64,000 nt of DNA. Source: Caulobacter segnis (GTDB taxonomy: Bacteria; Pseudomonadota; Alphaproteobacteria; Caulobacterales; Caulobacteraceae). The stretch lies in assembly GCF_029543125.1 (NCBI RefSeq), contig NZ_JARQWW010000007.1:1-64000 (forward strand), in the 5' to 3' direction. The position numbers and the translations under genes were made by a program. Shown one piece after another: positions 35,392 to 43,107 of the stretch. The notes beneath the pieces are model-generated. The model did not search any database. It had not been told where the DNA came from and saw only the letters and a list, made by a program, of their open reading frames with translations. Position 1 is the first letter of the stretch; every line of letters starts with the position of its first letter.

Positions 35392-36803
35392 GCCGGCTTC
35401 TTTTCTCCGGCCAGCGCGCTGTGGCGGCGGCCATAGAAGAAGTAGATCAGCAGGCCGATCACGTTCCAAGCCAGGAAGCGCAGCATGGTCGACGGCGGCA
35501 GGCTGATGAACAGGTACAGGCAGCCGGCGATGGTCAGCGGGCCGACCACCCAGGGCAGCGGGCAACGGAAGACGCGCGGCAGATCCGGGTGGGTCTTGCG
35601 CATCACCATCATGCAGACGGCGGCGGCCACGAACGCGGCCAGGGTGCCGGCGTTGGACAGTTCGGCGATCTCATCCAGGCGGAAGAAGCCGGCCACCGCG
35701 GCCACGAAGCAGCCGGTGATGATGGTGATCGTGGTCGGGGTGCCGAACTTCGGATGCACCTTGGACAGGCCGCGCGGCAGCAGGCCGTCGCGCGACATGA
35801 CGAAGAACACGCGGCTCTGGCCGAACATCATCACCAGGATGACGGTGGGCAGGGCGATGATGGCGGCGGCGGCGATCATGGTGCCGGCCACCGGATGGCC
35901 CAGGCTGCGCAGGACGAAGGCCAGGGGCTCGCCGCTCTTGGCGAATTCCTGGAAGGGCCAGGCGCCGACGGCGCAGGCGGCCACGGCCATGTAGATCACG
36001 GTGCAGAGGGCCATGGAGCCGATGATGCCGATGGTCAGGTCCCGGCCGGGGTTCTTGGCCTCCTCGGCCGAGGTCGACACGGCGTCGAAACCGAAGAAGG
36101 CGAAGAACACGATGGCGGCGGCGGCCATGACGCCCTTCATGGCGCCGTCAACCGAGTGCGCCCCGAAGCCGTAGGGCATGAACGGCTGGAAGTTCTCCGG
36201 CTTGATGTACCAGATGGTGAAGCCGACGAAGGCGGCCAGGGCCACCAGCTTCACGCCCACCAGCACCAGGTTCACCGTGGCGCTTTCCTTGGCGCCGACC
36301 ACCAGCAGGGCGGTCACGGCCAGGGAGATCAGCACGGCCGGCAGGTTCACGATCCCGCCCGCGTGTGGTCCCGCCAGCAAGGCGTCGGGTATGGGGACAT
36401 TCACGGCCTGGATCAGGCCTGAGACATAGGCCGACCACCCGGCGGCGACGGCGCTGCAGGCGACGGAATATTCGAGCACGAGACTCCAGCCGATCACCCA
36501 GGCGACGGCTTCGCCCAGGGCGACGTAGGAATAGGTGTAGGCGCTGCCGGCGGCGGGCAGGGCGGTGGCCAGCTCGGCATAGGCCAGGGCGGCGCAGGCG
36601 CAGATGGCGCCGGCGATGGCGAAGGCCAGGATCACGGCGGGACCCGCGCGATCGGCGCCGACGCCGGTCAGGGTGTAGATGCCGGTTCCGACGATGGCGC
36701 CGACGCCCATGGCGACCAGGTGCGGCCAGCTCAGCGTCGGGATCAGTTTGCGATCAGCCTCGTGTGAGAACAGCGAGTCTACGATCTTTCTGCGGCCTAG
36801 CAT
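35388..36803 (-). CDS. APC-family amino acid permease
   Basis: The protein has 471 residues with about 12-13 membrane segments. The consensus first helix contains GVGAIVGTGIYTLTG, the G-x-G-I/F substrate-binding turn of the APC fold. Helix 3 follows as AYAELATALPAAGSAYTYSYVALGE and helix 6 as AIVFFAFFGFDAVSTSAEEAKNPGRDL. This is the cationic-amino-acid-transporter-like (YfnA/CAT) subgroup. In this cluster the likely substrate is hydroxyproline or proline, or a dipeptide product, rather than lysine or arginine; that is inferred from neighbours only. It is translationally coupled to gntR. Confidence 0.88.
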   Translation of the reverse strand: MLGRRKIVDSLFSHEADRKLIPTLSWPHLVAMGVGAIVGTGIYTLTGVGADRAGPAVILAFAIAGAICACAALAYAELATALPAAGSAYTYSYVALGEAVAWVIGWSLVLEYSVACSAVAAGWSAYVSGLIQAVNVPIPDALLAGPHAGGIVNLPAVLISLAVTALLVVGAKESATVNLVLVGVKLVALAAFVGFTIWYIKPENFQPFMPYGFGAHSVDGAMKGVMAAAAIVFFAFFGFDAVSTSAEEAKNPGRDLTIGIIGSMALCTVIYMAVAACAVGAWPFQEFAKSGEPLAFVLRSLGHPVAGTMIAAAAIIALPTVILVMMFGQSRVFFVMSRDGLLPRGLSKVHPKFGTPTTITIITGCFVAAVAGFFRLDEIAELSNAGTLAAFVAAAVCMMVMRKTHPDLPRVFRCPLPWVVGPLTIAGCLYLFISLPPSTMLRFLAWNVIGLLIYFFYGRRHSALAGEKKPA

Positions 36804-36853
36804 CTAGCCCCCTTACTTGTTGTTGTCCGACGCCTCCCCCAGAGGCGGCGGGA

Positions 36854-38056
36854 TCAGCCGAACGGCGCCTCCAGGAAAGGCGAGGGTTCTGTGAACCAGG
36901 CCGCGCCGTCCTCGGTGACGTAGAAGTGGTCTTCCAACCGGATGCCGAAGGCCCCCGGAATGACGATCATGGGCTCGTTGCTGAAGCACATGCCCGGCGC
37001 CAGCGGGGTCTTGTCCCCGCGCACCAGATAGGCCGGCTCGTGAATCGAAAGCCCGATGCCGTGGCCCGTGCGATGCGGCAGGCCCGGCAGACGATAATCG
37101 GGGCCGAGGCCCGCGCTCTCCAGCACCCGCCGGGCGACCGCGTCGATCTCCTCGCAGGGAACGCCCGGACGCACGGCGTCGAAGGCGGCCTTCTGGGCGC
37201 GATGCTCCAGCTCCCACATGCGGGCCTGCTGCTCGGTGGGTTCGCCGAAGACGTAGGTGCGGGTGATGTCGGCGTTGTAGCCGTCGACCAGGCAGCCGGT
37301 GTCGATAAGGACGATGTCGCCCTCCGCCAGTTGCTGGTCGCCGGGAACGCCATGGGGATAGGAGGTCGCCTCGCCGAACTGCACGGCGCAGAAGCTGTAG
37401 CCGCCATCGGCGCCCATGGCGCGGTGGGCGCTGTCGATGAAGTGCTTCACCTCGCTGGCCCGGATGCCGGGAGCGAGGATGCGGGCCGTACGGCGATGGA
37501 CTTCCAGCGTGATCGCCTTGGCCTCGCGCATCAGGTCCAGTTCAGCCGCCGACTTGATCATGCGGCAGCCGTCGATGACCGGCGAGGCGTCGACCAGGCT
37601 CATGGAGCCGGCCTGCTTGCGCAGCTCGTTGGCGGTCAGGAACGAGGCGAGGGGATCGAGGGCGGCGGTGTCGACGCCCATCTCGCCCAGGACTGCGGCG
37701 GTCATGGCGTAGGGATTTTCGTCTTCTTCCCAGCTGCGCACGGCTGCGGGGATCTTCATGCCGGCTTCCAGGGAGCCGATCTCGAAGGCGGGGCAGATCA
37801 TCACCGGCTCGCCCTTGCGGGGCAGGACTAGGGCGACCAGACGTTCCGTCGCGCCCCAGGCCAGGCCGGTGAAATAGCGCAGGCTGTGGCCGGCGTTGAC
37901 GATCACGGCGTCGATGCCGTGGTCGTTCATCAGGCGGCGGGCCTTGTCGAGGCGCTGCAGGTGGTCGTCGGCTCCGATCCGCCGCACCCGCTGGGCGGGC
38001 GCCGACAGTTGGGACAGTTCAATCTGTGCGGTGGAGCCCCCGACGCCCTTGGTCAT
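36854..38056 (-). CDS. M24-family Xaa-Pro dipeptidase
   Basis: The protein has 400 residues from ATG 38056, overlapping the dehydrogenase stop by four bases. An N-terminal creatinase-like domain (about 30-165) precedes the pita-bread catalytic domain. Metal ligands are the two Asp of DIVLIDTGCLVDGYNADITRT, the His in PHRTGHGIGLSIHE, the Glu in CFSNEPMIVIPG and the Glu in GIRLEDHFYV. The enzyme splits dipeptides with proline or hydroxyproline at the second position. It has no signal peptide, so it acts in the cytoplasm on imported dipeptides and feeds free hydroxyproline to the next steps. Confidence 0.92.
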   Translation of the reverse strand: MTKGVGGSTAQIELSQLSAPAQRVRRIGADDHLQRLDKARRLMNDHGIDAVIVNAGHSLRYFTGLAWGATERLVALVLPRKGEPVMICPAFEIGSLEAGMKIPAAVRSWEEDENPYAMTAAVLGEMGVDTAALDPLASFLTANELRKQAGSMSLVDASPVIDGCRMIKSAAELDLMREAKAITLEVHRRTARILAPGIRASEVKHFIDSAHRAMGADGGYSFCAVQFGEATSYPHGVPGDQQLAEGDIVLIDTGCLVDGYNADITRTYVFGEPTEQQARMWELEHRAQKAAFDAVRPGVPCEEIDAVARRVLESAGLGPDYRLPGLPHRTGHGIGLSIHEPAYLVRGDKTPLAPGMCFSNEPMIVIPGAFGIRLEDHFYVTEDGAAWFTEPSPFLEAPFG

Positions 38057-39315
38057 GCGCGCTTGGCCTTTCTCGACTCGAAACGGTTCAGGTCGAATGG
38101 CTGTAGCGCGACCGGCGGCTCTCGACCATCGGCCAGAGCGGCGACGATCTCGGCGGTGATGGGGCCGAGCGTCAGGCCTAGATGCTGGTGCCCGAAGGCG
38201 TAGTAGAGGTTCTGCGCCGTGTCCGAGCGGCCGATGGCCGGCAGATAGTCGGGCAGGGTGGGGCGGCAGCCGATCCAGGCGCTGGGCTCGCCGCGCACCG
38301 GCAGGCCCAGGGCCTTCACGTGGGCGGCCAGGCGGGCCCATTTGCGGGGATCCGGCTTCTGTCCCGCCGTGCCGAACTCCACGAAACTGGCCGCCTGCAG
38401 CCCGCCGGCAAAGCGGGTGACGATCATCGAGCGGTCCTCGAAGACGATCGGCGAAAGGTCGGCCGGCCAGTCGTGATCGGTCCAGCGCAGGTGGTAGCCG
38501 CGCTCAGCGATCAGCGGGGCGCGATGGCCGAGGCCGCTCATCAGGCGCGCGGAGCCGACGCCTGCCGCCACCAGGACGATGTCGGCGGTCAGGTTCTGGC
38601 CGTTGGCCAGATGAGCGCTCGCCGCGCCGTTCTTGTTGGAGAGCGACTCAACGCGGCTGGCGATGATCTCGCCCCCGGCGGCGAGGAAGGCGGCCTCCAG
38701 GGAGTTGGCCAGATCGCCGAGGTCCGATACCTGGGCCGTGCCGGAAAAGCGGATGCCGTCGACGGGGCGGTTGCGCGTCAGGCCCCACAGGCTGTCGAGG
38801 GTGGCTTCCGGCAGGGGCTGGATGCGGGCCGTGCCGGTGTCGGCGGCTTCCCAGGCGGCGCGGCCCTTGCTGGCGGTCTGTGTGCTTTCCCAGACCAGCA
38901 GGTGGCCGGCTTCCGACAGCAGGTCGGTGCGGCCGATCTCCTTGGCCAGGCGGCGCCAGGCGGGCAGGGCGTGCAGAAGAAGAGAGCGCAGGGCGTCCGA
39001 TCCGGACTGGAAGCTTTCCTTACGCGCGGCCGCCATGAAGCGGCTGGCCCAGGGGAGGAAGACGATCGGATCGCTGACGTCCAACGCGCCGCCGCGGCCG
39101 AACCAGCGGCGGGGGGCGGACATGATCGTGGGCCAGGAAGCCAGGGGGGCCACCTGCTCGACGGCGATATGGCCGGCGTTGCCCAGGGAGGCGGCCGAGC
39201 CGTCGCAGGGATCGACCAGGGTCGTCCTGAGGCCCAGCTGGCGCAGGCGGAAGGCGCTGGCCGCACCGACCACGCCCCCTCCGATCACCAGCGCTGATTT
39301 AGCCTTCCGAGGCAC
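38053..39315 (-). CDS. FAD-dependent D-amino acid dehydrogenase, probable cis-4-hydroxy-D-proline dehydrogenase
   Basis: The protein has 420 residues of the DAO/DadA type. The N-terminal FAD motif is ALVIGGGVVGAASAFRLRQLG, followed by DPCDGSAASLGNAGHIA. The C-terminal part has WIGCRPTLPDYLPAIGRS and YYAFGHQHLGLTLGPITAEI. It sits divergently from a DHDPS-family deaminase and near a hydroxyproline epimerase. Its most likely reaction is therefore oxidation of cis-4-hydroxy-D-proline to pyrroline-4-hydroxy-2-carboxylate, as by the single-subunit enzyme of rhizobia. Ordinary D-alanine dehydrogenase activity cannot be excluded. It begins the leftward operon, 59 bp from the divergent gene. Confidence 0.85.
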   Translation of the reverse strand: MPRKAKSALVIGGGVVGAASAFRLRQLGLRTTLVDPCDGSAASLGNAGHIAVEQVAPLASWPTIMSAPRRWFGRGGALDVSDPIVFLPWASRFMAAARKESFQSGSDALRSLLLHALPAWRRLAKEIGRTDLLSEAGHLLVWESTQTASKGRAAWEAADTGTARIQPLPEATLDSLWGLTRNRPVDGIRFSGTAQVSDLGDLANSLEAAFLAAGGEIIASRVESLSNKNGAASAHLANGQNLTADIVLVAAGVGSARLMSGLGHRAPLIAERGYHLRWTDHDWPADLSPIVFEDRSMIVTRFAGGLQAASFVEFGTAGQKPDPRKWARLAAHVKALGLPVRGEPSAWIGCRPTLPDYLPAIGRSDTAQNLYYAFGHQHLGLTLGPITAEIVAALADGREPPVALQPFDLNRFESRKAKRA

Positions 39316-39339
39316 CTTGCCATCCGTCGCGTCTTCGAT

Positions 39340-39350
39340 ATCGTATACGG
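39340..39350 (+). promoter_or_regulatory. putative GntR operator in the divergent hydroxyproline promoter
   Basis: ATCGTATACGG, centred on the palindrome CGTATACG (39342-39349), lies in the 59-bp gap between the divergent dehydrogenase and deaminase genes. It is identical over 11 bases to the site before the S9 peptidase. A single bound GntR dimer here could control both directions. Confidence 0.55.
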
Positions 39351-39374
39351 TAGACGATCTTGAAGGAGAAACAA

Positions 39375-40280
39375 GTGTCTTCCACCTGCGATTGGTCCGG
39401 CGTCATCCCGGCCGCCACCACCCAGTTCACCCCCGACTTCGCGGTCGACCTGGACGCCACTCAGCAGGTTCAGGACAGCCTGATCAATGACGGCGTCAAC
39501 GGTCTGATCATCATCGGCACCGTGGGCGAGAACAACTCCCTGGAGCCGCAGGAAAAGCGCGACGTCGTGCGCGCCGCCGTGGAAACGTCCAAGGGCCGCG
39601 TTCCGGTGATCGCTGGCTGCGCAGAACTGACCACCAGCCGCGCCGTGGCCTTCGCCAAAGACATGGAAAAGATCGGCGCGACCGGCATCATGCTGCTGCC
39701 GGCCATGGTTTATGTGCCGACCGAAGAAGAGCTGCACGCCCACTTCCGTACGGTGGCCGAGGCGACCTCGCTGCCGATCATGCTCTACAACAACCCGCCG
39801 GCCTACCGGACCAGCGTCTCCATGAAGACCCTGGCCTCGCTGGCCAACGTGCCGAACGTGGTGGCCGTGAAGGAAAGCGCACCGGATCCGCGCCGCTTCA
39901 CCGACCTCTATAATGAGTTCGGCGATCGCTACACCCTGTTCGCCGGCCTGGACGACGTGGCCATGGAAGGCCTGCTGCTGGGCGCCCAGGGCTGGGTTTC
40001 GGGCCTGACCAACGCCTTCCCGCAAGAATCGCTGGCGCTGGTCGCCGCGCTGAAGGCCGGCGATCTGGTCCGCGCCCGCGAGATCTACCGCTGGTTCATG
40101 CCGCTGCTGCATCTCGACGCCGAGCATGACCTGGTTCAGTCGATCAAGCTGGCCGAGCAGATCATGGGCCGTGGTTCGGAGCGCGTGCGCATGCCGCGCC
40201 TGCCGCTGTCGGGCGCGCGTCGCGAGCAAGTGACCAAGATGGTCGAGCGCGCGGCCGAGACTCGTCCCACCCTGGCCTAA
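39375..40280 (+). CDS. DHDPS-family protein, probable pyrroline-4-hydroxy-2-carboxylate deaminase
   Basis: A GTG start at 39375 sits behind GAAGGAGA, giving 301 residues. It is a TIM barrel of the dihydrodipicolinate synthase family. Tyr138 lies in IMLYNNPPAY and the Schiff-base Lys166 in VVAVKESAPD. The substrate-carboxylate loop reads GTVGENNSL rather than the GTTGE of true DapA, so a different substrate is expected. Between a D-hydroxyproline dehydrogenase and a hydroxyproline epimerase, the likely reaction is deamination and dehydration to alpha-ketoglutarate semialdehyde (HypD/LhpC role). The epimerase follows 22 bp downstream. Confidence 0.87.
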   Translation: MSSTCDWSGVIPAATTQFTPDFAVDLDATQQVQDSLINDGVNGLIIIGTVGENNSLEPQEKRDVVRAAVETSKGRVPVIAGCAELTTSRAVAFAKDMEKIGATGIMLLPAMVYVPTEEELHAHFRTVAEATSLPIMLYNNPPAYRTSVSMKTLASLANVPNVVAVKESAPDPRRFTDLYNEFGDRYTLFAGLDDVAMEGLLLGAQGWVSGLTNAFPQESLALVAALKAGDLVRAREIYRWFMPLLHLDAEHDLVQSIKLAEQIMGRGSERVRMPRLPLSGARREQVTKMVERAAETRPTLA

Positions 40281-40302
40281 GTCACCGCTTCAAGAGTTGG
40301 GA

Positions 40303-41301
40303 ATGCGCCACACTTTCTTCTGCATCGACGGCCATACGGCCGGAAACCCGGTCCGCCTCGTGGCGGGCGGCGCGCCGCTTCTGCGCGGCGGATCCATGAG
40401 CGAGCGGCGGGCCGACTTCCAGGCCCGTTTCGACTGGATCCGCACCGGCCTGATGTTCGAGCCGCGCGGGCATGACATGATGTCCGGCGGCTTCCTCTAC
40501 CCGCCGACCCGCGACGACACCGACGTGGGGGTGCTGTTCATCGAGACCAGCGGGTGTCTGCCCATGTGCGGGCACGGCACCATCGGCATGATGACCTTCG
40601 GCATCGAGAACGGCCTCATCCAGCCCCGTGAGCCGGGCAAGCTGAAGGTCGAGGTGCCGGCTGGCGTCATCGACATCGAATATGGCTGGAAAGGCCAGAA
40701 GGTCACCTGGGTCCGCATCCGCAACGTGGCCAGCTATCTGGCGGCGGAAGGGATCGAGATCGACGTGCCGGGCTTCGGTCCGCTGAGCGTCGATGTCTCC
40801 TACGGCGGCAACTACTACGCCATCATCGAGACCCAGGGCGCTTATACCGGCCTGGACGACCTGGGCGCGGCCAAGATTCTGGAGCTGTCGCCGATCGTCC
40901 GGAAGCTGGTGCGGGAGGTCTATGAGCCCGTTCACCCGCTGGACTCCACCATCCGCGGCGTCAGCCATGTGCTCTGGGCCGACAAGCCGAAAGGCGAGGG
41001 GGCGGACGGGCGCAACGCGGTGTTCTACGGCGAGCGGGCCATCGACCGCAGCCCTTGCGGCACTGGCACCTCCGCCCGTCTGGCCCATCTGGCGGCCAAG
41101 GGGCGGCTGAAGGTCGGGGACCGTTTCGTCCACGAAAGCTATATCGGCAGCCGCTTCATCGGTCGGGTCGAGGCGGCGGCGGATTTGGGCGGCAAGCCGG
41201 CGATCATCCCCTCCATCGAGGGTTCGGCGATCTCCACCGGCTTCAATCAGATCTGGATCGACCAGGCCGACACGTTCTGGAGGGGCTTCGTCGTCACCTG
41301 A
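40303..41301 (+). CDS. 4-hydroxyproline 2-epimerase (proline racemase family)
   Basis: The protein has 332 residues from ATG 40303; a TTG two codons earlier is rejected. The two catalytic cysteines of the racemase/epimerase class are both present: Cys89 in PMCGHGTIG and Cys252 in SPCGTGTSA. This excludes the Cys/Thr dehydratase subgroup. The N-terminus has IDGHTAGNPVRLV and the C-terminus GSAISTGFNQIWID, both conserved. It interconverts trans-4-hydroxy-L-proline and cis-4-hydroxy-D-proline, the first step of the pathway. The linked dehydrogenase and deaminase favour hydroxyproline over proline as substrate. Confidence 0.92.
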   Translation: MRHTFFCIDGHTAGNPVRLVAGGAPLLRGGSMSERRADFQARFDWIRTGLMFEPRGHDMMSGGFLYPPTRDDTDVGVLFIETSGCLPMCGHGTIGMMTFGIENGLIQPREPGKLKVEVPAGVIDIEYGWKGQKVTWVRIRNVASYLAAEGIEIDVPGFGPLSVDVSYGGNYYAIIETQGAYTGLDDLGAAKILELSPIVRKLVREVYEPVHPLDSTIRGVSHVLWADKPKGEGADGRNAVFYGERAIDRSPCGTGTSARLAHLAAKGRLKVGDRFVHESYIGSRFIGRVEAAADLGGKPAIIPSIEGSAISTGFNQIWIDQADTFWRGFVVT

Positions 41302-41304
41302 CGT

Positions 41305-41850
41305 CTAGGCGGCTTGGGCCAGCTCGGTTTCAACCCAGTTGGTCCGGCGCCAGGCGTTCGGCGTAGAGCCGACCTGCTTGCGGAACAGGTTGGAGAAGTG
41401 CGCCTGATCCGCGAAACCGCAGGCGATGGCGATCTGGCTCAGCGGCTCGCGGGTGCTCAGCATCAGGCGCTTGGCCCGCTCCACCCGGCGATGCATCACA
41501 TAGGCGTGGGGCGTTTCGCCGAAGCTGTCCTTGAAGGCGCGGCCGAAGTGGCCGGCGCTCAGGCGCACCAGGGCCGCCATGCTGTCGATGGTGATGCCGC
41601 CGTCCAGGTTCTCTTCAATGAAAGCCTCGACCTTCTTGGCTTGCCAGGGAGCCAGGCCGCCGCTGATGGCCGCGCGGCCTTCGACGCTCGTTTCACCGTT
41701 CAGCAGGGCCGCGACGCGCGCCACATAGCTGCGGGCGGCGTCCAGATCGGATTCCAGAGTCTTCTGCGCGTTGGCGAGCAGTTCGGCGATCACCGGCGCG
41801 CCGGCGGCCGAATAGGAAGCGAAGGTGGAGGCGGAAGCTTGGTAGGTCAT
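41305..41850 (-). CDS. short AraC-family transcriptional regulator
   Basis: The protein has 181 residues. The C-terminal AraC DNA-binding region covers about residues 72-172, with two helix-turn-helices: ITIDSMAALVRLSAGHFGRAFKDSFGETPHAYVMHRRVERAKRLM in pieces, and ISQIAIACGFADQAHFSNLFRKQVGSTPNAWRR-like LSQIAIACGFADQ. The N-terminal 70 residues are too short for a cupin ligand domain and contain one helix-rich segment. It is convergent with the epimerase, with only 3 bp between stops. A role in the same island is possible but unproven, because this class is often redox- or stress-responsive. Confidence 0.85.
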   Translation of the reverse strand: MTYQASASTFASYSAAGAPVIAELLANAQKTLESDLDAARSYVARVAALLNGETSVEGRAAISGGLAPWQAKKVEAFIEENLDGGITIDSMAALVRLSAGHFGRAFKDSFGETPHAYVMHRRVERAKRLMLSTREPLSQIAIACGFADQAHFSNLFRKQVGSTPNAWRRTNWVETELAQAA

Positions 41851-41951
41851 CTCGTCATCTCCTGCGGCTGGGCCGGTGTGTTTCGATGACTTGAGATTGC
41901 GGTTTGACAGGATGTCGCACCATTCAACCTAGGTGGGTGCGGAATACGGCA

Positions 41952-41964
41952 TTGGTCTAACCAA
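41952..41964. promoter_or_regulatory. palindrome in the AraC-FixJ divergent region
   Basis: TTGGT-CTA-ACCAA is a perfect 13-bp interrupted palindrome in the 210-bp gap between the divergent AraC and FixJ-like genes, with CCTATACTTCGGTTTAGG just after. It could be an operator for either regulator. There is no independent copy in the window to support it. Confidence 0.3.
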
Positions 41965-42060
41965 CCTATACTTCGGTTTAGGGCCGTGGCTGAACGCGGT
42001 TAGCTGGCCCCTTTTCCGCCAAGGGGTTTCGCGGCAGATTGGCCAGAGGAGTCGGGTTTC

Positions 42061-42702
42061 ATGAATCTGAGCGCATCGGCCACGGATCAGTCACGGGTGT
42101 TCGTCGTTGACGACGACGCCTCGATCCGCGCGTCCCTGGACAGCCTGCTGCGCTCTGTCGGCCACAAGGTGGAGACCTATGGCTCGGCGCTGGAGTTTCT
42201 GCAGCACCAGCGCCAGGACGACGCCGCCTGTCTGGTGCTGGACGTCCGCCTTCCCGGGATCAGCGGACTGGACTTCCAGGCTCAACTCCAGGCCCTGAAC
42301 ATCGACCTGCCTATCATCTTCATGACCGGCCACGGGGACATCCCCATGACGGTGCGGGCCATGAAGGCGGGGGCGGTGGACTTCCTGTCCAAGCCGTTCC
42401 GCGATCAGGACATGCTGGACGCCGTGGCCGCCGCCATCGAACGGGACCGCAAGCGCCGGCGTGAGGCCGACGCCGTGGCCGACCTGCGTGGCCTGCATGC
42501 CGCCCTGACGCCCCGGGAGCGCGAGGTGATGGTCCACGTCACCGCCGGGCTCATGAACAAGCAGATCGCTCATCTGATGGGGCTGAGCGAGATCACAGTG
42601 AAAATTCACCGCGGCAACATGATGCGGAAGATGGAGGCCGGTTCCGTGGCCGACCTGGTGCGCATGGCCGAAGCTCTCGGAGTCGAAGGCCCGCAAGCCT
42701 AG
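42061..42702 (+). CDS. FixJ/NarL-type two-component response regulator
   Basis: The protein has 213 residues. The N-terminal receiver (about 12-128) has the acidic pocket FVVDDDASIR, the phospho-acceptor Asp in CLVLDVRLPGISG, the Thr in IFMTGHGDIPMTV and the Lys in FLSKPFRDQDML. The GHGDIPM motif marks the FixJ subfamily. The C-terminal LuxR helix-turn-helix (about 145-205) is LTPREREVMVHVTAGLMNKQIAHLMGLSEITVKIHRGNMMRKM. No sensor kinase is adjacent. It precedes the giant repeat gene by 405 bp on the same strand. FixJ proteins classically activate fixK, and a perfect FixK/FNR-type box lies directly downstream. Confidence 0.92.
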   Translation: MNLSASATDQSRVFVVDDDASIRASLDSLLRSVGHKVETYGSALEFLQHQRQDDAACLVLDVRLPGISGLDFQAQLQALNIDLPIIFMTGHGDIPMTVRAMKAGAVDFLSKPFRDQDMLDAVAAAIERDRKRRREADAVADLRGLHAALTPREREVMVHVTAGLMNKQIAHLMGLSEITVKIHRGNMMRKMEAGSVADLVRMAEALGVEGPQA

Positions 42703-43107
42703 GTTCTGAAGAGTACGGTAAATTCGCTGATATCTATGATGTCGTTTGATATAGATCAAACGAATCTAGGTGCGCTCGAAATTGGATAATTTCAATTTTA
42801 CTCTATTCGCACCTCACGTCATGCAGGTGATGCGAATATTGAAGGCTTCATGACGGCTGTTATTGGGCGGCGGTGGCGGATGGCTCTGACCGCGCACGAA
42901 AGATCAGGGATTCAGCTGTCGCCTTCTTTTGGAATGCCGCGCGATTTCTCTCAAATTCATCGCTGAGAAGGAACTTCGTAACAAATTGGAAAGGGTGGTG
43001 TGGGTAGTGGGCACTGGGGGATAGCGCTCTTAGGTGGAGTGCAGCCTCCGAATCTGTTGTTTTGGGCCACAGAACGTCGCTCGGGCTACTGACTAGGAAA
43101 CGGTCAA
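42703..43107. other. AT-richer regulatory intergenic region before the giant repeat gene
   Basis: These 405 bp hold no convincing gene. The first 150 bp are visibly AT-richer than the surroundings. They contain the FNR/FixK box and nested inverted repeats: AGGTGCG (42768-42774) with CGCACCT (42808-42814), and GAAATT (42778-42783) with AATTTC (42788-42793). The rest is G-rich without clear -35/-10 elements. A ribosome-binding site, AGGAAA, is at 43095-43100, 7 nt before the ATG at 43108. Confidence 0.6.
42743..42762. promoter_or_regulatory. FNR/FixK-type box
   Basis: TTGAT-ATAG-ATCAA at 42746-42759 is a perfect match to the TTGAT-N4-ATCAA consensus of FNR/FixK proteins. The palindrome extends to 8+8 bases (CGTTTGAT-ATAG-ATCAAACG). 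It lies 41 bp after the FixJ-like stop and about 350 bp before the giant gene, implying either a long leader or a regulated promoter inside this gap. Confidence 0.65.

Noticed and set aside
42968..43000. EcfG-type promoter (GGAAC) before the giant repeat gene
   Set aside because: GGAAC is present near 42970 but no CGTT follows at 16-17 bp.
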